Assembly: GCF_028372415.1 (NCBI RefSeq)
Contig: NW_027325145.1
Span: 232,501-296,500 of the forward strand
DNA: 64,000 nt
Origin: Notamacropus eugenii
Taxonomy: Eukaryota; Chordata; Mammalia; Diprotodontia; Macropodidae
Direction: 5' to 3'
The notes beneath the pieces were generated by a model. That model was not told the DNA's origin. It saw only the letters and a program-made list of their open reading frames with translations, and made no database searches. Below are positions 33,228 to 46,599 of this stretch, one piece after another. Position 1 is the first letter of the stretch. Each line of letters opens with the position of its first letter. A program made the translations under genes and the position numbers.

Positions 33228-33639
33228 GTAAGTACGTGTGTACTGCTCAACTGCAAATTCTTTGATTTCACAATTGTCAGGACTCTCCCTTCATTAATAT
33301 AAATTGAAAATCCTTCATGCTTTAATACCAGTTCACAAGCTGTCATGATCAAAAAAGTTCACTTGTTACCCCACTAACTAATAACAGGCCTCTCTTTCAA
33401 TGTTAACTGGTTTAGTGCTTGGAATACAGGCGTAACTTTCTAATGCAAGACCTGAGAACCTGGTACAATGTGGTAAATTTAGTGCTACTTTCAGAGTTTT
33501 GAAGAATTTTGACTTGCTGTAGGACTTCAATGGAGGCTCTGTAGTTCTTGTTTTTGTTTTTACAAATATAAGTATTTTGAACACTTTTTTCTACATTGTG
33601 AAATCATGGGGCTGTATTCTTCACACTTCAAAAAACTAT

Positions 33640-34330
33640 ATTCATTGAATGCCTTTTACTATTATAATATGAGGAATTATTTATCCACTAGTAATACCCT
33701 AAAATTCCACTTGCAGCTATTATTTATTACATTGTTTCCTTCTTCCAACTTTCTCATAACACAGTAGTGTTCCATGACATTCATATACCACAACTTGTTC
33801 AGTCATTCCCCAGTTGATGGGTATCTCCTCAATTTCCAATTCTTGGTTACCACAAAAAAAGCTGCTATAAATATTTTTGTACATGTGGGTCCTTTTCCCT
33901 TTTTTATGATGTCTTTGGGATGCAGCCCTAGAAGCGATATTGCTGGGTCAAAGGGTACACAGTTTCATAGCCCTTTGAGCATAGTTCCAAATATGTCTCC
34001 TAAAGGATTAGATCAGTTCACAACTCCACCAACCATGAATTAGTGTTCCAATTTTCCCACATCCTCTCCAACGTTGATCATTTTCCTGTTTTGTCATGTT
34101 AGACCATCACAGAGTTGTCTTGATGTACGTTTGTCCAACCAAAGGTGATTTAGAGTATTTTTCATATGACTATAGATATCTTTAATTTTTTCATCTGAAA
34201 ACTGCCTGTTCATATCCTTTGAACATTTAGCAATTGGGTCATGACTTGTATTCTCATAAATTTGACTCAGTTCTCTAGGTATTTTAGAAATGAGCCCTTT
34301 ATCAGAGACACTGGTCGTAAAAATTGTTTA
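33640..34330 (-). mobile_element. Decayed antisense L1 (3' part of ORF2)
   Basis: The reverse complement reads as the ORF2 end: YHNLFSHSPVDGYL-type text arises from the strand opposite CAAAAATATTTATAGCAGC...CATCAATTGGGGAATGGCTGAA. It then runs on through the Cys-rich and DKWSKDMN regions to GDKGLISRI near 34290-34310. Confidence 0.85.
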
Positions 34331-36940
34331 TCATTCATTTTTAAAGCTGAGTTCCAAATTCTCTCCCTTCCTCCCTCTTCACCCCTTTACATTAAGAAGG
34401 CAAGCAATTCGATGCAGGTTATGCACGTCTAGTTATGCAAAACATATCCATAATAGTCATGTTGTCAAAGAAAACACAGACAAAAAGAAGTATGTTGCAA
34501 TCTGTATTCCGACAGCATCACTTCTTTCTCTAGGGAAGGTTAACATTTTTCATCAGAAGTCCTTCAGAGTTGTCCTGAATCATTGCATTGCTGAGAATAG
34601 CTAAGCCATTCGCAGCTGATCACCTCTTAGAGCATTGCTGTTACTTTGAGCAGAGCACCTTTCATTTTACATCAGCTCAGATACGTCTTTGCAGGCTTTT
34701 CTGAGAGCATCCTGCTCACCATTTCTTATAAAGCAATAGCATTCCATCATAATCACATACCACAGTTTGTTCAGCCATTAATGAATTGATGGGCATCCCC
34801 TCAATTTATGATTCTTTGTACCCAGAAAAGAGCTGCTACAAATATTTTTGTACATATAGGTCCTTTTCTTTTATCCCTTTTGGCATTCAGACCTAGCAGT
34901 GGTATTGCTATGTCAAAAGGTATCCATGGTTTTATAGGCAGAGTTTATAGGAACTTTGGGCATAGTTCCAAATCGCTCTACAGAATCAGGTCACAACTCC
35001 ACCAGTAGTGCATTACTGTCTCATTTTCCACACATCCCCTCGAACATTGGTCATTACCTTTTTCTGTCCTATTAGCCAGTCTAATAGGGATGAGGTATCC
35101 TCTGGATTGTTTCAGTTTGCATTTCTCCAATCAGTAGTGGCTGTAGATAGCTTTGATTACTTCATCTGAAAACTGGTCATATCTTTTGATCATTTATCAA
35201 CTGGGGAATGACTCTTATTTTTATGAAGTTGACTGAGTTCTCTATATGTTTAAGAAATGAGACTCTTATCAAAGAAACTTGCTTCATAATGTTTTTTCAC
35301 AGTTTCCTTTGCTAATAATATTTCCCACCTTCCTATCTCCACCCCATTTATTCCAGTCTCTTTCTCCTTTCACCCTGTCCCTCTTTAAAAGTGGGTTGCT
35401 TCTGACTTACCCCTTCCCTCAATTTGCCATCCCAGCTATCACCGCTACCCCCCTTCTCTCTTTTCCCCTTTCCCTCCTACTTTCCTGTAGGGCAAGATAG
35501 ATTTCTACACCCAGTTGAAGGTGTATATCATTCCCTCTTTGAGCCAGTTCTGATGAGAGTAAGGTTCACTCCCCCTCACCTTTGCCCTTTTCCACTCCAC
35601 TGTAGAAGCTTTGGCTTGCCTCCGTTATGTGAGATAATGTGCCCCATTCTACCTCTCCCTGTCCCTTTCTTCCAATCCATTCCTCTTTCTCACCCCTTAT
35701 TTCTTAGGTATCCCTTCATATTCAACTCACACCCTTGCGCTCTGTTTATATATACTCCTTCTAACAACCCCAATAATGAGAAAGGTCTCATGAGTTATAA
35801 ATATCATCTTGCAGTGTAGGAACACAAACAGTTTAATCTTATCTTTTTTATGTTTCTTATGAATCTTGTATTTGCAAGTCAGTTTTTCTATTCAGTTTTG
35901 ATCTTTTCATCTGGAATGCTTGAAAGTCCTCTGTCTCATTGAATGTCCAACTTTTCCTCTGAAGGATTACATTCGGTTTTGTGGGGTTGGTGATTCTTGG
36001 TTGTAATCCTGACCCTTTTGTCCTTGGGAGTATCATATTCCAAGCTCTCTGATCCTTTAATGTAGAAACTACTAAGTTATCCTGACTGTTGCTCCACCGT
36101 ACTTAAATTGTGTCTTTCTGATTGCTTCTCCTTGCCCTGGGAACTCTGGAATTTATAACATTACTGGGAGTTTTCATTTGGGGATCTCTTTTAGGGAGTG
36201 ATCAGTGAATTCTATCAATTTCTATTTTCTCTTCTGGGTCTAGAATTTCAGGGCATTTCCCCCCGATAATTTCCTGAAAGATGATATCTAGGCTCTTATT
36301 CTGATCACAACTTTCAGGTAGTCCACTAATTTATAAATTATCTCTCCTGGATCTATTTTCCAGTTCATTTATTTTTCCAAGGAGCTATTTCACTTTGCCT
36401 CCTATTTTTTTTTCATCTTTTTATTTAATAATTTCTTGGTTTCTCTTGGAGTCATTAGCTTCCTTGTGCTCCATTCTAAGTTTTAAGGAATTATTTTCCT
36501 CAGTGAGCTTTTGGACCTTGTTTTCCATTTCTTCAATTCTGCTTTTTAAAGCATTCTTCTCCTCACTGGATGTTTTGGACCTCTTTTGACATTTAGCCTA
36601 GTCTGTTCAACTCTCTTACCATCTTTGGGCTGAGAGCTCCAGACATAGCCACCGCTGCTGCTGATTGATTCACTCCTAAGTGCTGCTCCAGCCTGTGCTG
36701 GACTGTGCTCCTCTCTCACTCTGCTGCAACAGCAGACGTTTCCCGCCAGAGTTCTACGTTGTCATGGGCTAGAAATATGTTTTACTCCATCTTTTTGTGG
36801 AGAATTTGTCGAGAGTCATTTTTAAAGGTATTTGGAGGGGTTTGGGAAACAGCACAATCAAGAGCCTGTCTTGGCTCCACTTCCCAGGAAAGCTTCCTGA
36901 TCATTACAAAAACAACTCATTTTTAATTTTTCCATTTACA
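34330..36940 (-). mobile_element. Antisense HAL1-like element (5' UTR, ORF1, spacer, ORF2 end)
   Basis: Read on the - strand: an L1-type leader (36930-36600), coiled-coil ORF1 (36600-36350), and RRM/CTD (36300-35880; QSGRDNL-type Lys/Glu-rich text, opposite CTTTGGAATATGATACTCCC). A purine-rich spacer follows (35830-35290), then the end of ORF2 from GDKGLIS onward (35285-34740) and a 3' UTR/tail (34740-34330). Endonuclease and RT core are absent. The spacer/ORF2-end junction near 35285 recurs near 44535. Confidence 0.7.
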
Positions 36941-38111
36941 TCATGCATATGTTTTTTAATGTTTCTCTTTATGTCACCTTCTATCAGTTCATCCAAGTCC
37001 TCCTAAGTTTCTCTTAATTCTTCATATTTGTTTTCTTTTCCATATTTGCTTTCATATTTGTTTTTCTTATCTAGTCATTCCCAAATTAGCGTACTTACAT
37101 TTTGTTTCCAGGTTTTTTTGCTACTCCACAAAATGGGACCTCTCTTTGTGACTTTAGCCTCCTTGGATTTCCATTCATAATCTTAGGCTAGGGGTAGGGA
37201 ACCTTCAGGGGGAAAGGGAAGCCTACAGGTTAGGTTCCCACCCTGACTTAAACAGTCTGGCAAAATTCCAGGTGCTTTTTTTCTCGGTGGTTGGACCATT
37301 CCTAGTTTATTTAAAGCTGAGGTGGACCACTTTTAAGAAATGGTAAAACTAAAGTGTGAGTGTCTCCTTGGACAGCCAAGGTAAAATGAAATTTGGGCTC
37401 ATGAAAGCTGAGGAAGCTAAGGAACTGACAGGCCTAGAATAGTAGCAGTTTCTCCATTATGAGCAATGAAATACAGGGCATGTGGAATAAATAATAATTG
37501 AAAAAAATCATTGAATAAGGCCAGAGAGTGAGGAAAAACACAATTTTACCATTTTAACTACAGATGAGATAGTATGGATGGGTTTGCATTCTCTTTATTG
37601 GTAGAGAAAAAATTCTACATTGATGTGATGCTGGATGTAATATCTTACCTAGCATAGTTGTCCTTAATGATTTCCAACACAAGCGCATGTTGAGCATTTA
37701 ATAATAAAATGTCTGATACACTCAAGTAATGCTTCAGTAACATTTACCTAATTAAAAATTGAATCCAGCACAGTTTGTTTTCTCAGCCAGATACTACCTA
37801 GCTTCTTTTGCTTAGAGTTTATTTTAAACAGTATAAAGCATCTTGAAAACAGGAAGGTTCTGTTTCAAGATTCATAACCTTGAAATAACTTTTTAAAGCA
37901 TTTTTAAGGGAGCAGTGAAATATGAGAAATGGGCTACATAAACCATAATTATATGATTATGATTAGCTGATAGACCTGGAACTAGAAACTTTTCTCTGAA
38001 TTGTAATAACTTTTCCTTTGTCTTATAACTCTATTCTTTTGTTACTACTGTTATTTCTAATTATTAATGACATATCTACCACTGAAATTATACTGTTACA
38101 TATAACTTTAG
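36941..38111. other. PABIR2 intron, no recognised element
   Basis: AT-rich unique-looking sequence. Minor T-rich runs only; no exon or RNA gene seen. Confidence 0.5.
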
Positions 38112-38176
38112 CAGAAGAAGCCACAGTCCCGTCAACTGTATTAGACCAGGGATTCTTGGAGCAGTGAAAAGAAAAG
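38112..38176 (+). CDS. PABIR2: PABIR2 coding exon with NAGNAG acceptor; basic nuclear-signal segment
   Basis: The 65-nt exon follows ATAACTTTAG. Its first base completes Thr (ACC), then it encodes RRSHSPVNCIRPGILGAVKR, then Lys and the first base of Gly. It matches RRSQSP.NCIRPS.LG..KRK, with the KRK segment serving as a likely nuclear localisation signal. The acceptor reads TTTAGCAG, so splicing may occur after either AG. The first AG gives TTRRSHS, matching human, and was chosen; the second (start 38115) would drop one Arg. The donor GTTCTG is weak; the frame with the next exon (G|GT GAA) confirms it. Confidence 0.9.
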
Positions 38177-38229
38177 GTTCTGTGTGTATACCCGAATTTC
38201 AAAATAGAATTGTAAAATTTATTTAGAAC

Positions 38230-38800
38230 ATATTTATCAGTCTGTTGTCATTCCATCTCTCCCTCTGCAACTCCAAACTCTCACTGCTCATCTTTACCAG
38301 GACCTTTGGCCATCACTGTTATTCTCTTCTCCTTTTCCCATCTTGACCATTTTATCTCTATACTGTTTTCTTGCGTTCTTTGTCCCTTATATTGCTGTGC
38401 CAGGCCGTGAAGCCTTTCACTATCTACTTCTTTTTTCATTCCTACACACTCCAAATTTTTGTTATCTAGCCTCAGCTGGGCCCTTTCTTTAAGTGACTGT
38501 CCCACCTCAGCTTTCCCAAAATGTTTCATCTCTCCTGAAACCTCCCATACCTTTTCCTTTCCCCATATTCTTAGCTGAGAACCTTACCCTGTGTTTTTCT
38601 TTGGAGGAAAAAAAAAAACGATACCTCCCTCTTCACTACTTTTCATATCACATCACAGAGATGCTTTCTTGCTGCTGTGTTTGCTTTAATCTCTGCCTCA
38701 TGTCAAAAGGCTGTTCTCCTTGCCAATGCAGTAATGCAACTAATGCACAACTGACCGCATTTCATCCTGTCTTCTCCACAGGTTTCACCCTCCATCATTC
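38230..38800 (+). mobile_element. L2 LINE fragment
   Basis: CTTTACCAGGACCTTTGGCCATCACTG... and CCTCCCATACCTTTTCCTTTCCCCATATTCTTAGCTGAGAACCTTACC...CATCACAGAGATGC resemble the region upstream of the RT in L2. Diverged. Confidence 0.45.
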
Positions 38801-38804
38801 ATAA

Positions 38805-39062
38805 TAGTAATAATAGCTACCATTTATATGGTGCTCACTTGTATGTGTCAGGTACCATGCGTAAGCATTTTAAAATTAATGTCGTATTTGATGCACACAA
38901 CCTGGGAGGTAGGTGCTATTATTATCCCCATTACAGAGATGAGGAGACTAAGGCAAGCAGGGCTTAAGTGACTTGCCCAAGGTGACCATGGATGATAAGT
39001 GTCTGATGTTAGAATTGAACTCACATCCTCATGTCCTCGGGCCCAGCTCACATATTCCATTC
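38805..39062 (+). mobile_element. MIR SINE, nearly full length
   Basis: AATAGCTACCATTTATATGGTGCTCACTTGTATGTGTCAGGTACCATGCG...GCTATTATTATCCCCATTACAGAGATGAGGAGACTAAGGCAAGCAGGGCTTAAGTGACTTGCCCAAGGTGACC covers the MIR body and core in order. Confidence 0.9.
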
Positions 39063-40039
<977 letters not shown>

Positions 40040-40734
40040 TGAGTACTATCTTTGATTGATATTGATTAGATATTAATCAGTAAAAGAATTTTTTGAAAGC
40101 ATCCTAGTTTGAGTTTTTTCAGAAAAAGCTCAACTCCTGATTTCTAATATGTGAATACGAGATCTGACATTCAGTACAGTCTTGATTTCACTTGCCCTTG
40201 ACAAACCCAGCATGGGACTTACCTTCACCATCCAAATGCTTACACCTCTCACAGATAGGGATAACTGAGTGCTACTGGAAAACAACAATGGTTGCCAGCT
40301 ATTACAGAACATTTCTTTTATTCCTATCTGTTTGATACACTTTCTATGGAAACTATTTCAAACTTCCTCCTGCGCCCCCTGCACTCTTCCTTCATTCTCA
40401 GTAGAAGTCTTTCCTAGTTTAATTGAGCAAATATTCCTCATCTCTCCTGTCCTCTAAAGCACATCTTAGCAATAATCACAAATTCCACGTGTGTGAATTG
40501 TACATTATTAGATACTACTAGAAAAAAATGTGTAGCAAATTCCTTCTAAGGACAAAAGATCACCTACTGCAGTAATTATACTGGTAATAATCATTAATTT
40601 GATAGCCATTCGACTCTCCTTTGTAACTTGCTTCAACAAAAACCAATCACTTTCATCTTACATACTCAAAATTGTATGCTATATCATGTCCCGTCATTTA
40701 TTTATTAGTATCATGCCCTAAATCATGAATAATA

Positions 40735-41600
40735 AAACATAAATGCAAATCAAACCCACCTTGTGGTTTTACCTCATGCTCTGCAAATTGACAAAAACAA
40801 CAAGAAATGGCAATATTTGATGTTGGGGGTGTGGGGATGTGAAATGATAGGCGTCACAATAATACATTATTGGTGGAGTTGTGAAATGATCTAGCTGTTT
40901 TGGAAAGCAATTTGGAATTATGAAAATAACGTGACTTAAATATTTGTACCCTTTGAAAGGGAGGTCCCTTTACTGGATTTATATATGAAGGAAGCCACTG
41001 ATAAGAAAAGATTTCCCAAACACCCCCAGAATAATTACAACAGCTCTTTTTGTGATAGCTAGAACTACCTGGAAATCAGCATTTCCCATCAACTGGGAAA
41101 GGGCTACACAAACTGTGGAATACGAATGTAATGGAATACTGTTGTGATGTAAGAAGTTATGTGAGATGAATAAGAAGAATTATGCAAAGATCTGTATGAA
41201 CTGATGCAGAGTGAAGCAGAGTCAAGCAAAGAGTACATGCAGCAACAGTAAATGGAAAGAAAGTGACAAACCAAAAAACTCAAAAGTAAATGTTACAAAA
41301 TGTGATAAAACTCATAAGATGAAGCAGGTCTCAAATGAAGAGAGAGGAAAACCCACTGCTTTGTGGACGTGGAAAGACCACAGTTTTTACACATTGCGTG
41401 TTTCGAGATGTTTTTAAATCCATTAATCCAATGTGCCTGATTTTTAGAAAATAATTATTTGTTAGTCAGGATGATTCTCTAGACGGAAAGGAAACAATTA
41501 TTTGTTAGCCAGAATGATTCTCTAGATGGGAAGGAGTAAGGCTACTTGGGATAACTTCGATGATGTCAACAACACAAGATAGCAATAGCCAGTTTTCTTT
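40735..41600 (+). mobile_element. L1 3' end relic
   Basis: AAATGCAAATCAAACCCACCTTGTGGTTTTACCTCATGC...TTATTGGTGGAGTTGTGAAATGATC...GGAAAGCAATTTGGAATTATG and CATCAACTGGGAAAGGGCTACACAAACTGTGGAATACG correspond to the ORF2 C-terminal Cys motif through the 3' UTR. Confidence 0.85.
41453..41538 (+). repeat. 43-bp tandem duplication in L1 3' UTR
   Basis: Two units beginning AATTATTTGTTAG (41453-41495 and 41496-41538) differ at a few positions (TCAGGATG/CCAGAATG, GACGG/GATGG). It is probably a slippage or unequal-exchange duplication after or within the L1 3' UTR. Confidence 0.85.
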
Positions 41601-42480
41601 TTTTAATAAGATCTGAATTTCTTTTTTATTTTTCCCAGTTACACATAGAAACGATTTTAAGCATTTCTTGTTACATTTTGAATTTCAAATTCTACCTCCC
41701 CCGCGCCCCCCCCCCCCCCCGCAGCCCCGTGAGACAGTAAGAAAATTGGTGTATGTTCTACAGGTGTAACCATATAAAAATATTTCCAGGGTAGTCATTT
41801 TGTGGGGGGAAACGTCGAACAAAACAAACAAAACAAAGGAAGTGAAAATAGCATGTTTTGGTCTATATTCAGATGCCATCAGTTCTTCCTCTGCATAGAG
41901 ACAGCATTTTTCCTCACGAATCCTTTGGACTTGGATTATTGTGTAGCTGGGATGAGCTAAGTCATTCACAGGTGTTCATCATTCAGGATTGCTGTTATTG
42001 TGCACAATGCTCACCTGGTTCGGCTCACTTCACTCTGCATCAGTGCATGTAAGAGTTTCCAGGTGTTTCTGAAATCAACCTGCTTGTCATTTCTCATAGC
42101 ACAATAATATTATATTCCATTATAATCATACCACAACTTGCCCACTCATTTCCCAGTTGATCGACATCCCCTCAATTTCCAATTCTTAGCCATTATAAAA
42201 AGAGCTGCTATAAATAGTTTTTTGGAAATAGCTTCTTTTCCTTTTCCTTTTTCTTTTTCTTTTTTCTTTTTTTGGTTTAAATGCCCTTGGGACACAGACC
42301 TAGATGTGGTATTGCTGGATCAAAGCTATGCACATTGTTATAGCCCCTTGGGCATAATTCCAAAGAGATCTCCAGAATGGTGGGATCAGTTCACAACAGT
42401 GCATTAGTGTCCCAGTTTTCTCACATCTTTTCCAACATTTATCATTTTTGTTCTTTCATTATAACAGGCAACCTGATAGG
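41601..42480 (-). mobile_element. Antisense L1 3' end relic
   Basis: The reverse complement shows an L1 3' tail, then GTGAGCCGAACC (near 42020), TGGAATATAATATTATTGTGCTATGAGAAATGAC, the GCTGTCCATCAATTGGGG-like region and Cys-motif text. A poly-C run (41709-41720) lies in the tail. It meets the sense-oriented L1 end just upstream, tail to tail. Confidence 0.8.
41701..41721 (+). repeat. Poly(C) tract
   Basis: CCGCGCCCCCCCCCCCCCCCG; the long C-run may be length-variable. Confidence 0.85.
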
Positions 42481-42664
42481 TGAGAGAGGTGGTACTTCAG
42501 AGATAAATGTATTCTGGAAACAGTTCAGGGATCGAGAGCAGTTCAGATCTCCTGCAAAGCAAATGAATACTTTAATCCCAAAATATTTTGCCACCACACT
42601 GTTCACAATATTTACGAAACATTTCCTTGCCTTTAAAATTTAATCCCCATTTTCTGTGCAGGTT

Positions 42665-42875
42665 TTAAAGGCAATCTTTTCATGATGTCTCAATATATTA
42701 GCAAGTACAAATACTGTGATCCTGTCCCCCATTTATAGGTGGGAAGTAGGTCATGGAGAGAGAGTCACTTGCCGTAGGACATAAAATTTACTTGTTTTTA
42801 GGGGTGGAACTGAATTGTGAGATCAAGTCCAGTGCTCTTTCCAATATGTCTGGCTGGCTCCCAATCTGATCTTCA
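42665..42875 (+). mobile_element. MIR-like SINE fragment
   Basis: CCCCCATTTATAGGTGGGAAGTAGGTCATGGAGAGAGAGTCACTTGCCGTAGGACATAAAATTTACTTG...GATCAAGTCCAGTGCTC fits a MIR core and 3' part. Confidence 0.6.
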
Positions 42876-44085
42876 AGACTATGAATCAAGAGCAAAAGAA
42901 ATGCGGATCATTCTTCTCAATGGATTACAGTTTACTATTTGTGCAAATCCACAATCCACACTGTTCTAAATAACAATCTATTTCCATGCCTCAGAGTTGT
43001 TTTGTGCTGGGGCTTTGTATTGTTCTAAGAACAGTAATCCTCCACAGAATGAGTTCTTTCCTAGCCATGTAAGGTTTATGGGTTTTTCATAGTTTTGTAA
43101 AAAATAATAATAAACAGTAATTATCCAGACCTTCACTGATGTTCTGTGCTGAGCTCTGCATTGTTTTTCCCTCCTTTCTCAGTGAACTCAACATCTGGCT
43201 CATTCTTCCTCTGATCCCAAGCATTGCTTACATATTTAAGGGATTCCAGTATACAGACTGATGTCCCCTCAAACGCAGTGGCCTCTCTCTTGCCATAATT
43301 TGCACATTCACTTCCTACCCAGCAACAAGCCACAAGTCTTCTACTTACATGATCTAGAATCCTTAAATTTCTCTCTGGGTAATAATTTCCTGTCCTTCCA
43401 CCTTGGCTTCCACCTCATAAATCTATTCTGGACTTTCATTAGGATGTGAAGTCGTCCTGTTACTCAGTGCCCTCCTGCTAAATTATTTCTCGTGCTCTGA
43501 CTTCATCTTCCTCCCGCTGAAGTCTAGGCATTAAACATAAGCCATTCAATCAAGTAAACGCTGTCCTTTACCAGTGAAGTAAGTTTTCTTTCTATAATCT
43601 TTGTCTATGCTTCTTCCCTGAAATTTGTTTTGTTCTTCTGTCTCTTTAGCACTTATGTAATAGTGATGACAGTGGGCACCTTTGCTTTACCCCAACCTGA
43701 GTAGAACAGCTTCTGCTTCTCACTTTCAAATAACACTTTTCCTTGGCTTTAGAAAGGCTATGGTCACCATATTTATGAAGAGTCTGTGGTTATTCTGTAT
43801 TGTGAGAAAGGGATTTTTTATTTAATGAGATAATTACATATTATCTTACAGTTTTTGTCATTCATGTAGTGTGTTATGTTTATAGACTTCCTGCATTGCT
43901 CTTATAAATCCAGATCACCAGAAAGTTAGAGAATTAGCTACTCCCTTCTCCCAGTGTTCTCTCGCAGAAAGTCCTTAAATGAAGAATTACATATGAGACA
44001 TAGGACAGTTAGAAAATTATTGCCACACGACAAGCAATAAAGAAGACTAAAAAGGTAACAGCCTTAAGAATTAAAAGTGGAGAAT
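42876..44085. other. PABIR2 intron, no recognised element
   Basis: Nothing gene-like. One open frame on each strand near 43133-43449 lacks any recognisable protein content. A short L1-like stretch may be present near 43640-43900. Confidence 0.4.
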
Positions 44086-44089
44086 TAAA

Positions 44090-44320
44090 GCAAAGCAGCT
44101 AAGAATGGAGAAATACTCACTGGAACATTTCTGAGGTGCCACCTTACACCCATCACGTTGGCCAACGTAGCAAAAAAGGAGAATGACAAATGCTGAAGGG
44201 ACTTGTTGGAAAGTAGGTGCGTGGTGTATATTACTACAGGTGTATCGTTGATAGAATAGTGTAGCTATTATGGAAGGCAAGTTGGAACTGGGCTTAAAAT
44301 CTACTAAACTGCATATAGAT
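44090..44320 (+). mobile_element. L1 ORF2 C-terminal fragment
   Basis: GAGGTGCCACCTTACACCCATCACGTTGGCCAACGTAGCAAAAAAGGAGAATGACAAATGCTGAAGGGACTTG matches the L1 segment translating as [12 protein letters not shown]...NDKCWRG. An AT/CA-rich simple repeat follows (44310-44410). Confidence 0.82.
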
Positions 44321-44434
44321 ATATATACACATACAGACATACATAAACACATATATACATGTCTGAACACACATATTTATACATATAGGTCTAAACATTA
44401 TATACACACATTTTCTATATATGAAACCTGTACA

Positions 44435-45475
44435 TATAAAAATTTATCAACTGGGGAATGGTTCTTTCTTTTATGAGTTTGACTCAGTTCTCTATATGCT
44501 TGAGAAATGAGGCTTTTATCAGAGAAACTTGTTTTAAAATTTTTTTCAGTTACGTGGCTAATTGTATCTCCCTCCGTGCAACTCCCGCCCGCCTCCGCTT
44601 TAATTCTGTTCTCAGTCTTCATTCACCCTGTCTCTCCTCAAAATAATTTTGCTTCTAACTACCCTCCATCTGTCCTCTCTTCTCTCACCTCTCCCCTTCT
44701 CTTATTCCCTTCCCCTCACTCACTCACTCTCACCTCCCACTCTTCCCCCCTATGGCACCTACACCATATCCACAGCGCCTCCCGTGCTCGTGAATATGCT
44801 GGTGCAATTCTGAATCGTGAAATGCAACAGGTTCTACTCACGAAAAGCAGAACCAAAATATTTTTTTTTTGGACACCAGAAAGCCATATCCATCATAGTA
44901 ACAAAAATCTTTATGCAATAACAAGGTAGAGAGCAGCTTCCCACAAACCAGCTCCATTAAGCAAATCAGAAGCATGCTTCCCTTAAACAAAGAGCCCTTC
45001 TCTCACTTGCAACCAGCTGCCTGCTTTTAGAGTTCAGTTCTGATTGCTCTCTCACTAGCTTGCTCTGCCTTGGCTCTGCCTCTTCCTGTTCCACTCATTC
45101 AGCAACCTTCTCCCATCGCAGCCTGCTTGGGATTTCATGTGACCCAGGCAGGTGAGTTGGACCTATTAACGAATGGTAAAGATCTTCCCATTTAAATGAG
45201 CGTGATACCCTCCACTGGAAAGACTTTTTCTTGCCTCTTTTGTGTGGGATATTGCCCCATTCTACCTCTCCCTTTCTCCCAGTACATTCTTCTCTCACCC
45301 CTTAATTTTATTTTTAGATATCATTCCTTTATATTCACCTCACACCTATGTCCTCTGTCTGTACACACCCCTTCTAACTACCCTAATAATGAGAAAGGTC
45401 TCGTGAGTTACAGACACCATCTTGCAATATAAGAAAGTAAACAGTGTCACCTTATGATTTCCCTTTCTTATCACC
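44435..45475 (-). mobile_element. Antisense HAL1-like relic sharing the 34330-36940 junction
   Basis: At 44440-44530 the reverse complement is the GDKGLISQAYRELSQ part of ORF2. Beyond about 44535 it switches to a pyrimidine-rich (element strand purine-rich) spacer. 45240-45450 (GCCCCATTCTACCTCTCCC...AATAATGAGAAAGGTCTC.TGAGTTA) is a close relative of 35640-35810. About 44770-45200 may be a separate insertion in between. Confidence 0.7.
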
Positions 45476-45489
45476 AACTTACATTGTTG

Positions 45490-45745
45490 TAAAAGTAGCT
45501 AAGTGTCATAGCAGATACAGTGTTAGGTCTGGAATCAGGGAAACCTGAGTTCATCTCCCAAGTCAGACAAGTCACTTAATCTTTGTCTGCCTCCATTTGC
45601 CTAGTGGAAAGTTGAAGTAATACTTTGAGCACCTACCGTCCAGAGTTGTTGTGAGGATTAAATGAGGTAGTGTTTGTCGAGTGCTTAGCACAATTCCTGG
45701 CTTATAGCAGCCACCATAGAATTGCAAGTTTTTATTATTAGAGGA
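45490..45745 (+). mobile_element. CORE-SINE copy
   Basis: GTGTCATAGCAGATACAGTGTTAGGTCTGGAATCAGGGAAACCTGAGTTCATC...CAAGTCACTTAATCTTTGTCTGCCTCCATTTGCC...GTTGTTGTGAGGATTAAATGAGGTAG is a nearly complete marsupial tRNA-head/CORE SINE. Confidence 0.85.
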
Positions 45746-45839
45746 TTGGGTGGTAGTGCCTTTAAGAAAAAGGGGAAAGTTGAGATAAAGGATATGTTTA
45801 AAGGGAAGAATAATGTGAGGTGTCGTTGATTTGCATGGG

Positions 45840-46110
45840 AATAGGGTGATGGCTTCCTAATTGGTTTTCCTTTCTCAAGTCTCTCCTTTCTCCCCTCTGT
45901 CCTTCACATAGCATCAAACAGATTTCTCTAAAAGGCAGGCCAGACCACATCACTCTCTCCAAACGACAGGAGTTTCCTTCCATTTTCAAATATAAATTTG
46001 GTTTGGCATTTAAAGCCCTTCACCAGCTACCTGCAACCTACCTTTGTAGCCTTATTTTGTATTTTTCCCCCTTTTTCATCCTCCTCCCACTGGAATTTAA
46101 ACTTTCTCCC
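45840..46110 (+). mobile_element. L2 LINE 3' fragment
   Basis: AGGCAGGCCAGACCACATCACTCTCTCC...GGTTTGGCATTTAAAGCCCTTCACCAGCTACCTGCAACCTACCTTTGTAGCCTTATT is standard L2 3' sequence. Confidence 0.85.
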
Positions 46111-46145
46111 TGGTAGCCTGGTGTTTTGTAGGTGAGCTTTAGAGA

Positions 46146-46470
46146 GTCAGCAAGCATTTATATTTGCATTTTTAAATATTCACTATATGCAAGACATTAT
46201 AATAAATACTGAGGCTACAAAGAAAGGACAAAACATGGTTCCTGCTCTCAGGGAGTTCACAGCAGGGAAACAACATGCAAACAGCTATTGTACCTTTAAG
46301 GAGTGGGTGTGTGGTTGTGATCTAAGTCAAAGATAAACCTCAGAGGGGAGAAGGGAGAGAAGGAAACAGCAACAGCCTCTTGAAGAAGATGCATTTTGAG
46401 CTGCATCTTGAGGGAACCTGGAAATTAAAAGGGAAAACATTCCATGCATAGGAGGCCTCCAGTGAAAATG
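46146..46470 (+). mobile_element. MON1/MIR-like SINE
   Basis: CAGCAAGCATTTATATTTGC...CACTATATGCAAGACATTATAATAAATACTGAGGCTACAAAGAAAGGACAAAACATGGTTCCTGCTCTCAGGGAGTTCACAG is a SINE head. The rest to about 46470 is related but diverged. Confidence 0.7.
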
Positions 46471-46599
46471 CACACAACTGGGAATTGGAGTGTCATGCGT
46501 GAGGAACAGCAAGGACAATATAGTTGTGTCATTGACTTTGTGGAAGCCGTTAGGTGTGAAAAGACTTCATTAATTTCAAGCCAGCACTCCTCAGTCTCT

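Noticed and set aside
35424..35819. 131-codon Pro/Leu/Phe-rich open frame on the + strand
   Set aside because: Complement of a purine-rich HAL1 spacer; CT-rich sequence lacks stops.
40130..40457. Open frames just after the exon at 39942-40038
   Set aside because: Intronic, no recognisable domains, and not in frame with PABIR2 through a splice site.
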